From the NCBI GenBank assembly GCA_048360435.1, contig DBGCOP010000020.1, forward strand, positions 1 through 64,000: a DNA stretch of 64,000 nucleotides. The letters are read 5' to 3'. This DNA comes from Limenecus sp048360435 (lineage in GTDB: Bacteria; Cyanobacteriota; Vampirovibrionia; Gastranaerophilales; Gastranaerophilaceae). The position numbers were made by a program, and so were the translations under genes. The notes below the pieces were generated by a model. That model was given only the letters and a program-made list of their open reading frames with translations, had not been told where the DNA came from and searched no databases. Shown piece after piece: positions 27,566-36,970 of the stretch (its first letter is position 1; the number at the start of each line of letters is the position of its first letter).

Positions 27566-28477
27566 ATGAAAATAGTCGAATTTATAAAATCACATACGCT
27601 TATTCTAAATCTTATCCTTATTATTGGAATAATTCTTCTTGGCATACATATTTATACACTTCTTACCTCTGTGTATTTGACAATTGAGTTCAAAGAGCTT
27701 CGTCCTATGCACGAAAAAGTTTACGTTTTTTACAAGGGCTTAAAAATAGGACGTGTTACAAAAATGGAGTTATGTCATGACTGCCAAAGCACTTATGTAA
27801 GAGTCCGCCTCTCTTACAAAGGTCTAAAGCTGCCTATAAATACAACAGCTGTTTTTGCAAAAGAGAAAAAAAAGAAAAAAGAAATTGATTTTATTGAGCT
27901 TATTTACCCAAAAGATCCGTCGCAATATCTCCTGTCAAACGGAAATATCATAAATGGCAGCTCAACAATTGATGTAGAAACATATCTTGCAAACAGAGAC
28001 CCTGATGAATTGGAGCAGATAAAAGAAAATCTTTTGTACAGTTCAGAAAATCTCAACGAATCACTTGTACAACTGAGTTCACTTTTTGTGACCATGCAAG
28101 ATATTATCAGACAAAATCAAAAAAATATTTATCTTTCTTCAGGCAATCTTGCCCAAACAACACACAACATAAATAACATTACACAAAAATTCAACAATTC
28201 ATTGAATCAGCAATCACTCGATAATACAGTTTCCAGCTTAGATAATGTTTCTCAAAATCTCCAAAACATATCAGGTAATCTTGCCGGAACAACAACAGGA
28301 TTGAATAACTCAATGCCCAGAGTTGATTCAGCTTTATATCAGACACAGGGAATTTTGTGCAATCTAAACGAAATCACCTGCGGTGTAAAAGAAACAATGA
28401 AAAAGCCATTCGGCGGTTTGAGAATATTATTCGGAAAATCAATCCCCTCAAAGAAAACAAGATGTTGCAAGCCGTAA
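27566..28477 (+). CDS. MCE/MlaD family lipid-transport protein
   Basis: 303 residues. One N-terminal membrane helix (about 12-33) is followed by an MCE-like domain (about 38-125: LTIEFKELRPMHEKVYVFYKGLKIGRVTKM). A long helical Asn/Gln/Ser-rich tail with repeated N-I-S/T-x-N-L pattern follows, as in the coiled tails of MlaD/PqiB-type proteins. Such proteins bind phospholipids between membranes. No permease or ATPase gene is adjacent, so it is separated from its transporter. The ending KKTRCCKP is unusual. Confidence 0.8.
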   Translation: MKIVEFIKSHTLILNLILIIGIILLGIHIYTLLTSVYLTIEFKELRPMHEKVYVFYKGLKIGRVTKMELCHDCQSTYVRVRLSYKGLKLPINTTAVFAKEKKKKKEIDFIELIYPKDPSQYLLSNGNIINGSSTIDVETYLANRDPDELEQIKENLLYSSENLNESLVQLSSLFVTMQDIIRQNQKNIYLSSGNLAQTTHNINNITQKFNNSLNQQSLDNTVSSLDNVSQNLQNISGNLAGTTTGLNNSMPRVDSALYQTQGILCNLNEITCGVKETMKKPFGGLRILFGKSIPSKKTRCCKP

Positions 28478-28520
28478 TTTTTCAGATATTATAGTTGTAG
28501 TACAGACTTAGGGAAACATT

Positions 28521-28859
28521 ATGCAGCTGCAAACTATTACAACTAATTTTACACAGTCCAACATTCAACAACAAATGCCGAAGAAAAAATCAGGTATTCT
28601 CGAAAAATTTCATGAAAATACAAAAAATATGTCTGATATGAATGACACAATTCTTGTTCCCAGAACCATTTTCAAAGGATATCTCGGTATAATGACAGGC
28701 ACAACTCTTGCAACCATAGGTTCACTTCTGGCACAAAAACTCCCCAAATTCTCAAAAGCGTTATCGCTTACAGGAACTCTGTCAGCATTTTACGGCACCT
28801 ATGCCTTCGTAAGACCCTATATTATCAAAGATGCTCCGGGTGTGCTTCACAAAAAATAA
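28521..28859 (+). CDS. Small hypothetical membrane protein
   Basis: 112 residues. The first 50 are polar (Gln/Asn-rich) and two hydrophobic helices follow (about 54-75 and 82-102), with a basic C-terminus. AGGGAAAC precedes the ATG. It lies between the MCE gene and tRNA-Ser. No family is recognised. Confidence 0.6.
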   Translation: MQLQTITTNFTQSNIQQQMPKKKSGILEKFHENTKNMSDMNDTILVPRTIFKGYLGIMTGTTLATIGSLLAQKLPKFSKALSLTGTLSAFYGTYAFVRPYIIKDAPGVLHKK

Positions 28860-28900
28860 TTGATGACCAAATATTGATTTTGAGATAAAATAGATGTTGT

Positions 28901-28985
28901 GGAGAGGTGTCCGAGTGGCTTAAGGTGCGGATCTCGAAAGTCTGTGTACAGCAATGTACCGTGGGTTCAAATCCCACCCTCTCCG
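28901..28985 (+). tRNA. tRNA-Ser (CGA anticodon)
   Basis: An 85-nt class II tRNA. The acceptor GGAGAGG pairs with CCTCTCC, G73; the anticodon stem CGGAT/GTCTG encloses CTCGAAA. The variable-arm stem is GTACA/TGTAC and the T-arm GGTTCAAAT. CCA is not encoded. The first 18 bases are identical to tRNA-Ser(GGA) at 7612. Confidence 0.95.
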
Positions 28986-29025
28986 ACTTTTTTGCATTCT
29001 TTTTGAACCCACAAGAACCGTAGGA

Positions 29026-29598
29026 TTAACTCTTAGCTTTTTTATTATCTTTGAAAATAGCATTCATCACAGGGTGAAGAATTATCTGTGAAGCAATCGG
29101 GGCACACAAAGCTAATATAAATACTGTCGAGACAATTGAACTGAATTCTTTTACGCCTTTACCAAAGTGATAATCTTTGTTTGTATGGAGCAAATGACTC
29201 AGCTGATTTTCAAGACTTTTCTTAACCTGAGCATCTTTTGAGTTTTGAATTTTTTTCTGAAAATTGTCATAAAGTTCGAGTTTTCTTTTATTTTCAGGAT
29301 TTTCAGAAGCAAGCCTACCCCCCACAAAAGAATATACCTTCTTACTCAACGGCTTGATAAAGCTTAAATACAATCCAAGACAAAAAGTTTGATATATAAA
29401 CTCTTTTGTTGCCGCATATTTTTTAGACTGTTTATTTGCATGTTTATCATAATAGATGAAAGCAGGTCTGCCTGTTGCTTTCAAAGTCGTTTCAACAGAA
29501 ATTGCACAAACTGTATTTCTTGCAAATTCTGCAAATTTTGGATTAGCAGCAACTTTACGAATATTTATTAATGTTTTTTGTACCGGTGTAACATTCAT
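29026..29598 (-). CDS. Hypothetical membrane protein, paralogue of the upstream gene
   Basis: 190 residues with hydrophobic segments near 80-100 and 150-175. It shares with the upstream product the order R-P, then D-K, then K-K/R-Y-A-A-x2-E (GRPAFIYYDK...SKKYAATKEF), and a C-terminal membrane helix followed by P-V/I-M. This is a tandem duplication of a lineage-specific membrane family. It starts 3 bases after the upstream stop and is co-transcribed. Function is unknown. Confidence 0.65.
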   Translation of the reverse strand: MNVTPVQKTLINIRKVAANPKFAEFARNTVCAISVETTLKATGRPAFIYYDKHANKQSKKYAATKEFIYQTFCLGLYLSFIKPLSKKVYSFVGGRLASENPENKRKLELYDNFQKKIQNSKDAQVKKSLENQLSHLLHTNKDYHFGKGVKEFSSIVSTVFILALCAPIASQIILHPVMNAIFKDNKKAKS

Positions 29599-29601
29599 AA
29601 A

Positions 29602-30132
29602 CTACACTCTCATTCCAGCACGAAAATACGGCGAATTAACACTTACACGATATATATAACTATTTACTTCCCTGCGCCTTGGTGCAGCCGGTTTATCCGG
29701 AGCAGAAGGTGCTATTCCGGCAGTCTGGGCATGAGTGACAGAAGCATTGGGATCATAATTCGGCATAAGCTTTTTCATTATAGGAGGCATCCCTATATTA
29801 CAAAATTTAGGAACAAAATATCCAGCTGCACAACATATACCGAGAAAAGATAATACAGAATTTGCATTCTTATATTTTACACTTCCTTTTTTCGCTAACA
29901 AAGAAGCCAGCCCTTCGCCAAGGAGTCCGAGTCCGAACGTTGTCGGAACACCGATAAACTCAGTCATCACCTCTCTTAATGCTGCATATTTTCTCGCATC
30001 AGGAGCTTCTTTTTTATCAGTAATACTCAAAATCGGCCGTACGGTACCTTTTCCGCACGCAATTGCCATAACTGTATAAATCGGCTTGTTGTTTTCACCA
30101 AGCGTTTCACACAATTTATTGATGATTTTCAT
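29602..30132 (-). CDS. Hypothetical membrane protein, tandem paralogue
   Basis: 176 residues with hydrophobic helices at about 70-90 and 103-125. VRPILSITDKKEAPDARKYAALREVM aligns with the downstream neighbour. The C-terminus is Pro/Ala-rich with PAAPRRREVN. No domain is recognised. Confidence 0.65.
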   Translation of the reverse strand: MKIINKLCETLGENNKPIYTVMAIACGKGTVRPILSITDKKEAPDARKYAALREVMTEFIGVPTTFGLGLLGEGLASLLAKKGSVKYKNANSVLSFLGICCAAGYFVPKFCNIGMPPIMKKLMPNYDPNASVTHAQTAGIAPSAPDKPAAPRRREVNSYIYRVSVNSPYFRAGMRV

Positions 30133-30316
30133 TCCAATTACACTATCTAGTTTGTTATTAATGTCTAGCTACGTCATTGTTTTAAATCAAAAAAATATAA
30201 AATGCAATACTTAATTTTCAAAAAAAGATAGCTCTTTATAGCTACGTAAAAACAATTAAAAAAGGGAATTTTTATCATATAAGATTATACAACACTAACT
30301 AAAAAGGAGAAAAGAA

Positions 30317-30658
30317 ATGGTTAATTCTGTAAGTTCAGTATCTTCATCATCAAGCGTTCAATCAACAAATCAACTCTCTGAAGAGGAAAAGAAAAAAACA
30401 GAAGAAGACGGACTTTTTTCCGAAGACACACAACAAACAACTCAAGACAACAGCTCATCAACAACTCTGAGCGAAGATACAACAAAATCCACCGCAAGAT
30501 CATATATAGCAAGCCTGAAAGCACAATATCCACAGCTGGCTTCAAAGCTGGACTCATATCTATCTAATCTTGATTTTACAACACTATGCTCAGAAGCAAC
30601 TTCCGTATCTGATGTAAAGGCTTATATTTACAGCGAAACTCAAGGATTTTTTAAATAA
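30317..30658 (+). CDS. Ser/Thr/Gln-rich small protein
   Basis: 113 residues, start supported by AAAAAGGAG 7 bases upstream. The first 60 residues are low-complexity Ser, Thr, Gln and Glu; the last 50 form a plausible helical domain (RSYIASLKAQYPQLASKLDSYLSNLDF). No signal peptide. A TATCAT hexamer and a strong terminator flank it, so it is a monocistronic unit. Function is unknown. Confidence 0.65.
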   Translation: MVNSVSSVSSSSSVQSTNQLSEEEKKKTEEDGLFSEDTQQTTQDNSSSTTLSEDTTKSTARSYIASLKAQYPQLASKLDSYLSNLDFTTLCSEATSVSDVKAYIYSETQGFFK

Positions 30659-30680
30659 TAAATACATGCATAATCAAGAA

Positions 30681-30722
30681 AAACTAACCGCTTTAAACAA
30701 TTCAAGACGGTTAGTTTTTTTG
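30681..30722 (+). terminator. Rho-independent terminator
   Basis: AAACTAACCG pairs with CGGTTAGTTT, followed by a T run. It ends the Ser-rich protein gene. Confidence 0.85.
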
Positions 30723-30798
30723 TATATGTATTGCAGTTTAACAACATTGAATGTTATTATTAATATTGTCTGAAAAATAAAAATAAAAGGGGTTGAGT

Positions 30799-31509
30799 AT
30801 GAAAAAGATTCTATTATTGTTTTTATGTTTATTATCACTGGGACTAACAGCATCCTCCGTTCTGGCAAAAGCAAAAACTCAAGAGATAGAAAAAAACGCT
30901 GAATATTATTATAAACAGGGTCTGGACTATGAATGGAAAAATAACAGGCTTGGAGCAATTGATATATATACAAAAGCACTTGAAATCGATCCGTCTTTTA
31001 ATGATGCAAGAATAGCGAGAGCAAAATTATACTATTTCTTTGAAAAATATGACAAAGCTCTTGAAGACTTCAACTACTTTTATAACCAGCCTAACTACGG
31101 TGCAGCTGTTTACTATGAATATAGAATAGACTGCAAAAAAAAGCTGGGAATGTACTCTGAAGCACTTGATGACATGTATGAAGTCATTCTCGCATACGGA
31201 GGACAAGCAAGAGTCTTAAATGAAATGCAGGAAATGATAAACGAACATCCTGAATATTCAAACAAATTGGAACCTGAGTCTCATACAGATTTATTGATAA
31301 AATATAGTGCAAAAGCTCCTGAAATTCGTGGTTATGCAGAAACTTACGCAAAAGATGAAAATAATCCGCAAAGCATTGCTTACTATAAATTTTTCAGAAA
31401 GATAGCAAGAAAAATGGATGAACTGGCTCCACAAAAAGCCACACCTGCCTCAAGCGGAATCAGAACTGCTCCCGCTGAAGGAGAAGTAATTGACACAATA
31501 AAATACTAA
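30799..31509 (+). CDS. TPR-repeat protein, exported
   Basis: About 236 residues. A signal peptide (MKKILLLFLCLLSLG...SSVLA) is followed by two or three TPR units (AEYYYKQGLDYEWKNNRLGAIDIYTKALEIDP, then NDARIARAKLYYFFEKYDKALED). ATG 30799 has AAGGGG upstream; the frame also opens at TTG 30793. It probably acts as a periplasmic protein-protein scaffold. It overlaps the convergent TspO gene by 4 bases. Confidence 0.8.
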   Translation: MKKILLLFLCLLSLGLTASSVLAKAKTQEIEKNAEYYYKQGLDYEWKNNRLGAIDIYTKALEIDPSFNDARIARAKLYYFFEKYDKALEDFNYFYNQPNYGAAVYYEYRIDCKKKLGMYSEALDDMYEVILAYGGQARVLNEMQEMINEHPEYSNKLEPESHTDLLIKYSAKAPEIRGYAETYAKDENNPQSIAYYKFFRKIARKMDELAPQKATPASSGIRTAPAEGEVIDTIKY

Positions 31510-31895
31510 TTTAATCTCCAAAACTCAAAATTCAAATATAAAGCGAATGTTATCCACAAAAAATACGGCAGCAGCATGATAGAAGCCAATTTTGAGTATT
31601 TATAAAAATAAAAGATTAAAAAAGGAATAATCAGCCACAACAATAAACAAACAATAAAGGCTAATCCGATTTTTCCATAACCGAAAAAAATAGGTGTCCA
31701 TAAAAAATTTAAAATAATTTGAACAATAAATAGTGTCAGCGGAATTTTCTTTTCGCTGACATTTCCGTTTCTCAAAAACAAAAACAGCGAAAGAAAAATT
31801 GTCAGATACAAAACGCCCCACACCGGCCTGAAAAGCCAATCAGGAGGCATAAAAAGAGGCTGATTCAAAGAATGATACCACTGAAAATCAATCAT
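31506..31895 (-). CDS. TspO/MBR (tryptophan-rich sensory) family protein, short form
   Basis: 129 residues with four membrane helices. WYHSLNQPLFMPPDWLFRPVWGVLYL and FLWTPIFFGYGKIGLAF are diagnostic of TspO. Usual members have about 155 residues and five helices; the first is missing here. An extended -10 (TGT-TGTAAT) sits 8 bases before ATG with no Shine-Dalgarno, so the short start appears genuine. TspO binds porphyrins or other hydrophobic ligands. Confidence 0.83.
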   Translation of the reverse strand: MIDFQWYHSLNQPLFMPPDWLFRPVWGVLYLTIFLSLFLFLRNGNVSEKKIPLTLFIVQIILNFLWTPIFFGYGKIGLAFIVCLLLWLIIPFLIFYFYKYSKLASIMLLPYFLWITFALYLNFEFWRLN

Positions 31896-31967
31896 AAAAT
31901 AAAATTACAACACGATAAAAAACATTTCATCCGACACTAGGTTAGAAAATCAGCCTTTTAAAATTTT

Positions 31968-32510
31968 TTAAATATTATAACCTGCATTGTAAGCCTCTTG
32001 AGGATAAGCAGTGTTGTTCACCTCACCTTTTTCCCAGACCCCGGGAGCATAAACAGCTCCCCTGTCTTTTGGATTTTCCAGACAATCCAAAAAGCCCATA
32101 AAGCCGTCTTTTGTTCTTTCAAGAAGGCTCTTATCACCTTCTGCCGCAGTCATAATAAAGAAAAATTCTTTGTTTTTAATTTTTGTATAAACAGCACAGC
32201 AGCGGTCTATAAGCGTTTTCATCTGTGCAGACATTGTATAAAAATAAACAGGAGTCGCCATCACAATAACGTCAGATTCCAGCATTTTTTTCAAAATGTC
32301 TGTCATATCATCTATTTGTGCACATCCGTTGTATCCGCTGTTTGCGCAATATCCGCAGCCAACACAATAATTAATCTTCTTATCTTTAAGAAAAATTTTC
32401 TCAACCTCATGCCCTGCATCCTGTGCCCCTTTCATAAAGTTGTTGCATAACAGGTCAGAGTTTCCGTTTTTTCTCGGAGAAGAAGAAAGAATCAAAACTT
32501 TTTTAGCCAT
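31968..32510 (-). CDS. Iron-sulfur flavoprotein / NADPH-dependent FMN reductase family
   Basis: 180 residues. LSSSPRKNGNSDLLC is the FMN phosphate loop; YCVGCGYCANSGYNGC supplies a compact cysteine motif as in iron-sulfur flavoproteins; TPVYFYTMSAQMKTLIDR is the second flavin segment. It probably transfers electrons to small acceptors in the cytoplasm. A good Shine-Dalgarno (GAGGTG) precedes it. Confidence 0.85.
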   Translation of the reverse strand: MAKKVLILSSSPRKNGNSDLLCNNFMKGAQDAGHEVEKIFLKDKKINYCVGCGYCANSGYNGCAQIDDMTDILKKMLESDVIVMATPVYFYTMSAQMKTLIDRCCAVYTKIKNKEFFFIMTAAEGDKSLLERTKDGFMGFLDCLENPKDRGAVYAPGVWEKGEVNNTAYPQEAYNAGYNI

Positions 32511-32529
32511 AAATCACCTCAATGTATAG

Positions 32530-35322
32530 TTATTTAATTTTTTTCAAAGATGAGAGGAAGTTGAAATGCTCAACATCTCCGTCTACTTTAGTTAAAAATA
32601 CCTGACAATCTTTTTCATCAGCATCAATCTCAGGAATCTGAGCAAGTTCCGCAGAATAATACATACTGTCATTTCTGCTGCTCAAGGGCACTCTGTTGGC
32701 AAGACTGTTAAGAGAAATATTTCTCATAAAACCGGCAAATCCCTTATTTTTATTGCTGAATTTTGTATAAATTCGAAGAGAAGCATCTCTGGATTCAAGG
32801 TCAAATCTTCCTATTATGAAAGAACTCAGCTGAGGAGCAGAAGATTTTATCATTATTCTTTCAACAACATTATTTTTGATATGCAAATCACCGTTAATTT
32901 TGTCAAAATTTCCCTCCGGTACGTTCACAAGATCAACAACCGTAGAAGGACTAATCATAGCCATGGGATTTCTAAATAATGCTGCAAATTTCAAAGCATA
33001 TTCGACAAGCCCGACTTTCTGAATAGTTCCGTTGCTCACATCAAATCTGATTCTTCCGTTGAGCTTTAAAGAGTCATCGGTACTCAATTCTATTAGTCCC
33101 ATTGCCTTGCCTGTGATTTCCTTTTTCAATGCAAGCAATGTTGTGGCTATCAAATCAGAATTTATATCTTTCACACCAAGCCTTATATAATAGTTATGTT
33201 TCTTAAGGTCACAAACAACTTTCAAAGTTGAGATACCTTCCGCAAAATCAAATTTGTTTGATTTAATTTGCAAAAGTCCGTTTTTATCTAATGTTAAAGT
33301 CGCTTTGAGATTCCCAAAGTTTATATCTTTATAAAAACCTTTTACCACTTCAAGCACACAGTTTTCTACTATTAAAAGCCCTGTATCAAAGGTGTAAGCA
33401 TCATCACTGCCTTCATCAGAATCAACCTGAGCACTGATAAGTGACTGTTCTTTATTTTGGACAACAGGAGACACATTAGATGTATTTTGCTGGTTCATAG
33501 AATTTATAAATCTTTCCACATCTATGTTATCAACAGTCAGGTGAATATTTTTAACAACGATAGGGAACAAAAGTTCATTTTTTATGTCACCGCTAAATTT
33601 ATAATCAGAGCGTTTGAAACGACCGAAAGCATTAATATGCACCGTATTTTTGTTTGTTGTAAGCTTTGCATCCTTTATTGACAAACGCTGGCTAGGGATT
33701 CTGACCTTTTGCATTGAAAGTGTTCCTTTTAAAACCGGAACCTTGCCATCGTTAATCATATACATATTACCGGCAATAGTACCTTTTCTAAAGAGCCTTT
33801 GACCGATTAGAACATTTAAAAACTCACTGGGCAATGGTTTGGGGATATTAAAACCAAGTTTCTTAACCTGCAAAGTTGCTAAATCCATTTTCCCGTCAAC
33901 CGTCAAAATTGGTTTTACATTTTTTGTATTTTTATTTAATTCTTTAGCAATAAAATACCTAATAGATTTTATATCCAGATTATTCCCGTCAAGATGCAAA
34001 TCAGCAACAACAGCCCTGTCATATCCAACAGGACTCAAGGAAGCACCGTCAACCAGAATATCATCACCGGTGGCAATTTTAAACATCCAGGTCATATCAA
34101 TTTTGTTATATTTTGATTTCAATATCATTTTTGCGCCGGAATTTCCTGTCAGAGTTAAAGGACATCCAACAACCTTAGACAAATATTTTTCCGTCAATTC
34201 ATTTGTTGCCAGACCTGTTGCTTCTATATTTGTATCAACTGATTTCAAATAGTCTGTGACGGAACCTGCCATATCTATTCTATTTACTTTGCTGTTACCG
34301 TAATAACCTTTAAAATCTTTAAGAACAATTTTTTTCGAATCAATACTGACATAACCTGTCTGAACATTTACAGGCAAATTGTTTAAAGGAATTATCTTTA
34401 AAGAAGCATTGTTGACTTTAACAAAACCGTCCATACCTTTGTTGTTCATATCTATTTTGAAATCAAAATCACCTTTTATGTCCTTAAAGAAAGCAAGCAT
34501 TTCTGCACCGTTTGGAACAACAAGATTTGTTTCAAGAAGTTCAACTGCATTTTTCACATCAAATTTATGTGAATAAACGCTGAGTTCAAAATTGTTTTTC
34601 TCATCAGAAACCATATCAATGAACACACCCGAGTTGTTAAGACCGAGTCGGGCCGCATCTACAAAGAGTTTATGATCTTTTATGTAAACATTATTTTTGT
34701 CAGAAAGTGAAATTTTTAATTTTTCTTTTCCTTTTACAATATCTGCATTTATATTAAAACGTACAAACTTAGGCTCTCTTGAACTTGTGATTTCCATATC
34801 ACTGCCCGCCAGTTTAAGATGAGTATCTTTGTTGATATCATAAACTATTAAACATTTTTTCAAATACAAAAGAGAATCAAACCACTCCACTGTCCAATCA
34901 GACTTAGCAGGCTGTGTTTTTTGTTCACCTGAAAGTGATGAAAGTTTATTCACATCCGCATAAAAATAATCCAGACCGATTTTTTTCAATACTATGCTTT
35001 TTTGAAAAACTTTTGCAAAAGAAACAACTGTATCCAGATTTTTTATGGAAAGAAGAACATCTTTGTCTTTTTCAAGAGTGATTTCATCAACCTTAAAAGC
35101 CAAAACAGGATTCAGCTGCGTTTCCAAAACAGGTTTTTGAATTTTCAAATCCACACCCATAGACTCTTTAGCATATTCTTGAACATAAGATATGACTTCC
35201 TGATTTGAAACAATATAAGGAAGAACTTTTAAATATAATATAAAAGGCAAGGCTGCCAGAATAACAATAAAAATCACAACTGATAAAATTACTGTTTTTG
35301 TTTTTTTAGATATATCTCTCAT
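32530..35322 (-). CDS. AsmA/YhdP-like envelope protein
   Basis: About 930 residues. A single N-terminal membrane helix (about 10-32) is followed by a long beta-rich region with repeated short strands. IKNNVVERIMIKSSAPQLSSFIIGRFDLESRDASLRIYTKFSNK near the end resembles the AsmA C-terminal domain. Such proteins bridge inner and outer membranes and help phospholipid transfer. The frame opens at TTG 35328, but ATG 35322 is preferred. It fits the MCE protein at 27.6 kb as evidence for a diderm envelope. Confidence 0.78.
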   Translation of the reverse strand: MRDISKKTKTVILSVVIFIVILAALPFILYLKVLPYIVSNQEVISYVQEYAKESMGVDLKIQKPVLETQLNPVLAFKVDEITLEKDKDVLLSIKNLDTVVSFAKVFQKSIVLKKIGLDYFYADVNKLSSLSGEQKTQPAKSDWTVEWFDSLLYLKKCLIVYDINKDTHLKLAGSDMEITSSREPKFVRFNINADIVKGKEKLKISLSDKNNVYIKDHKLFVDAARLGLNNSGVFIDMVSDEKNNFELSVYSHKFDVKNAVELLETNLVVPNGAEMLAFFKDIKGDFDFKIDMNNKGMDGFVKVNNASLKIIPLNNLPVNVQTGYVSIDSKKIVLKDFKGYYGNSKVNRIDMAGSVTDYLKSVDTNIEATGLATNELTEKYLSKVVGCPLTLTGNSGAKMILKSKYNKIDMTWMFKIATGDDILVDGASLSPVGYDRAVVADLHLDGNNLDIKSIRYFIAKELNKNTKNVKPILTVDGKMDLATLQVKKLGFNIPKPLPSEFLNVLIGQRLFRKGTIAGNMYMINDGKVPVLKGTLSMQKVRIPSQRLSIKDAKLTTNKNTVHINAFGRFKRSDYKFSGDIKNELLFPIVVKNIHLTVDNIDVERFINSMNQQNTSNVSPVVQNKEQSLISAQVDSDEGSDDAYTFDTGLLIVENCVLEVVKGFYKDINFGNLKATLTLDKNGLLQIKSNKFDFAEGISTLKVVCDLKKHNYYIRLGVKDINSDLIATTLLALKKEITGKAMGLIELSTDDSLKLNGRIRFDVSNGTIQKVGLVEYALKFAALFRNPMAMISPSTVVDLVNVPEGNFDKINGDLHIKNNVVERIMIKSSAPQLSSFIIGRFDLESRDASLRIYTKFSNKNKGFAGFMRNISLNSLANRVPLSSRNDSMYYSAELAQIPEIDADEKDCQVFLTKVDGDVEHFNFLSSLKKIK

Positions 35323-35383
35323 TCTCAACCACTCTTTTAAAATAATCTTTCCTAAATGAATTATATCATGTTATCATTCTAAT

Positions 35384-36289
35384 ATGAAAAAGAGTTTAGT
35401 TTTAATCGGTTTAATCATACTGCTTGCACAAACAGGCTCGTTTGCACAAACACAAAGCAAACAGCCTCTGAAAATGTCTGACGTAACAGTATTCAGTGAA
35501 AAAAACAACTTCGGTCTAAAAGATAATCAGGGCAATATCATTGTTGATGCAAAATACAAAAAACTCATCAGAGTAGGCGATTCGGCTTGGATTGTACAGA
35601 AAAAAAGCAGATTCGGACTAATGGACACATCAGGGCAGTTTCTTGTTGAGCCGAAATACAGACATGTCGAAAGAGTATTCGGCAAGTATGTAAAGCTTGG
35701 TAATGACAATGATTACGGGCTTTATGATGAAAAAGGAAATGCAATAATAAAGCCGGAATATTCATCTATTGAACCTCTTTTTGGAAAGATGTTTTTAACC
35801 TGCAAAAAATATAAATACGGAATAATTGATGAAACAGGAAAAATTCTCCTTAAAAATGAATTTGATGATATATATATGCCAACTCCTCATGCATTGCGAA
35901 TCAGATATGAGGGTGAATGGTATGAAATTGAAAAAATGACAAAAGACGATATAACATTACCCGAAGGAGTAAAAAAAGTCGTAATTGATGAAAAAGAATT
36001 CAAGGTTACACATCTGGCTGCTAACACCGGACTGATTTCAGGATACTCTGCAATTACAGCAACAGACTATATTTTAAAGATATTTTCATCAATATCACCT
36101 GCATACGAAGAAACAATTGACGATTTGATGCTCTCTCAGGGTGCAGATGTAGCTACGATATTTGTGAAACTCGGCTGGATTCCAAGATTCCCCATCACAT
36201 ATGCTAAAAAATATTACTCAAATTTCGTAAACCCCAACAGCGGGCCGCTTTCTGATGTAAAAAACGAAATAAAAAGACAGATAAAATAA
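35384..36289 (+). CDS. WG-repeat protein, exported
   Basis: 301 residues with a signal peptide (MKKSLVLIGLIILLAQTGSFAQ). Four WG-type repeats follow (FGLKDNQGNIIVDAKYKKL, FGLMDTSGQFLVEPKYRHV, YGLYDEKGNAIIKPEYSSI, YGIIDETGKILLKNEFDDI), which form a beta-propeller-like array, and a 120-residue helical C-terminal part without a known domain. An extended -10 (TGT-TATCAT, 35372-35377) lies 6 bases before ATG with no Shine-Dalgarno, so the mRNA may be leaderless. Confidence 0.82.
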   Translation: MKKSLVLIGLIILLAQTGSFAQTQSKQPLKMSDVTVFSEKNNFGLKDNQGNIIVDAKYKKLIRVGDSAWIVQKKSRFGLMDTSGQFLVEPKYRHVERVFGKYVKLGNDNDYGLYDEKGNAIIKPEYSSIEPLFGKMFLTCKKYKYGIIDETGKILLKNEFDDIYMPTPHALRIRYEGEWYEIEKMTKDDITLPEGVKKVVIDEKEFKVTHLAANTGLISGYSAITATDYILKIFSSISPAYEETIDDLMLSQGADVATIFVKLGWIPRFPITYAKKYYSNFVNPNSGPLSDVKNEIKRQIK

Positions 36290-36293
36290 TTTA

Positions 36294-36950
36294 TCAATAG
36301 CCTAAAGATTCATTCACAAGAAAAACCTTGATTCTGCCTTCAGGTTTGCACAGTCTTGTTGTTAATATTTGTGCACAAATTGAATCAGGACTTAAACAAT
36401 CAGCACAACTGCCGGTTTGAACACATGGGGTTTTTCTGGGTGACATTGAGTTTATTCTTTGTGTATTACAAGGTGCAGCAAAAGTTCTTGCACGTTTATA
36501 AGCATCTTCAATTGTTTTTTCAACTTTGTTCATGCCTGCTATAACAAAAACATTTTTCGGTCCAAAGCATAATGCAGCCAGCCTGTTTCCCAATCCGTCT
36601 ATATTAACAAGCTGTCCGTCTTCACTCACTGCATTTGCACTCATAAGAAAAATATCAGCCTTAAAACTGTCATATGCACATTTAAGTTTTTCATCAGGAG
36701 TTGAAGCCTTATCTCTATTTATTGTTTTATAACCGTTTTCTTCCAAATAATCAACAAGACCCAGCTCTATTATTGACATAGAACCGCCCCAAGCAATTAC
36801 ATCATCAATGGAAATAAATTCGAGAATCTTTTTTAGTGCGGCTTCTTTATCCTCACAAAAATAAGCATCAAAATGCCTTTTCTTAAAAGCACTTACAACT
36901 TTTTCACCAAGTTTTCCGTTTCTTTCTTTTATAAAGTTATTATGAACCAT
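36294..36950 (-). CDS. LUD domain (LutC/YkgG-like) protein
   Basis: 218 residues. VIAWGGSMSIIELGLVDYL and DIFLMSANAVSEDGQLVNIDGLGNRLA match LUD-domain proteins related to lactate utilisation. The C-terminus has CVQTGSCADCLSPDSIC, a cysteine cluster found in this stand-alone subgroup. Neither lutA nor lutB is adjacent, so a lactate oxidation role is unproven. Confidence 0.82.
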   Translation of the reverse strand: MVHNNFIKERNGKLGEKVVSAFKKRHFDAYFCEDKEAALKKILEFISIDDVIAWGGSMSIIELGLVDYLEENGYKTINRDKASTPDEKLKCAYDSFKADIFLMSANAVSEDGQLVNIDGLGNRLAALCFGPKNVFVIAGMNKVEKTIEDAYKRARTFAAPCNTQRINSMSPRKTPCVQTGSCADCLSPDSICAQILTTRLCKPEGRIKVFLVNESLGY

Positions 36951-36970
36951 AATTCACCCAACAAATATTT

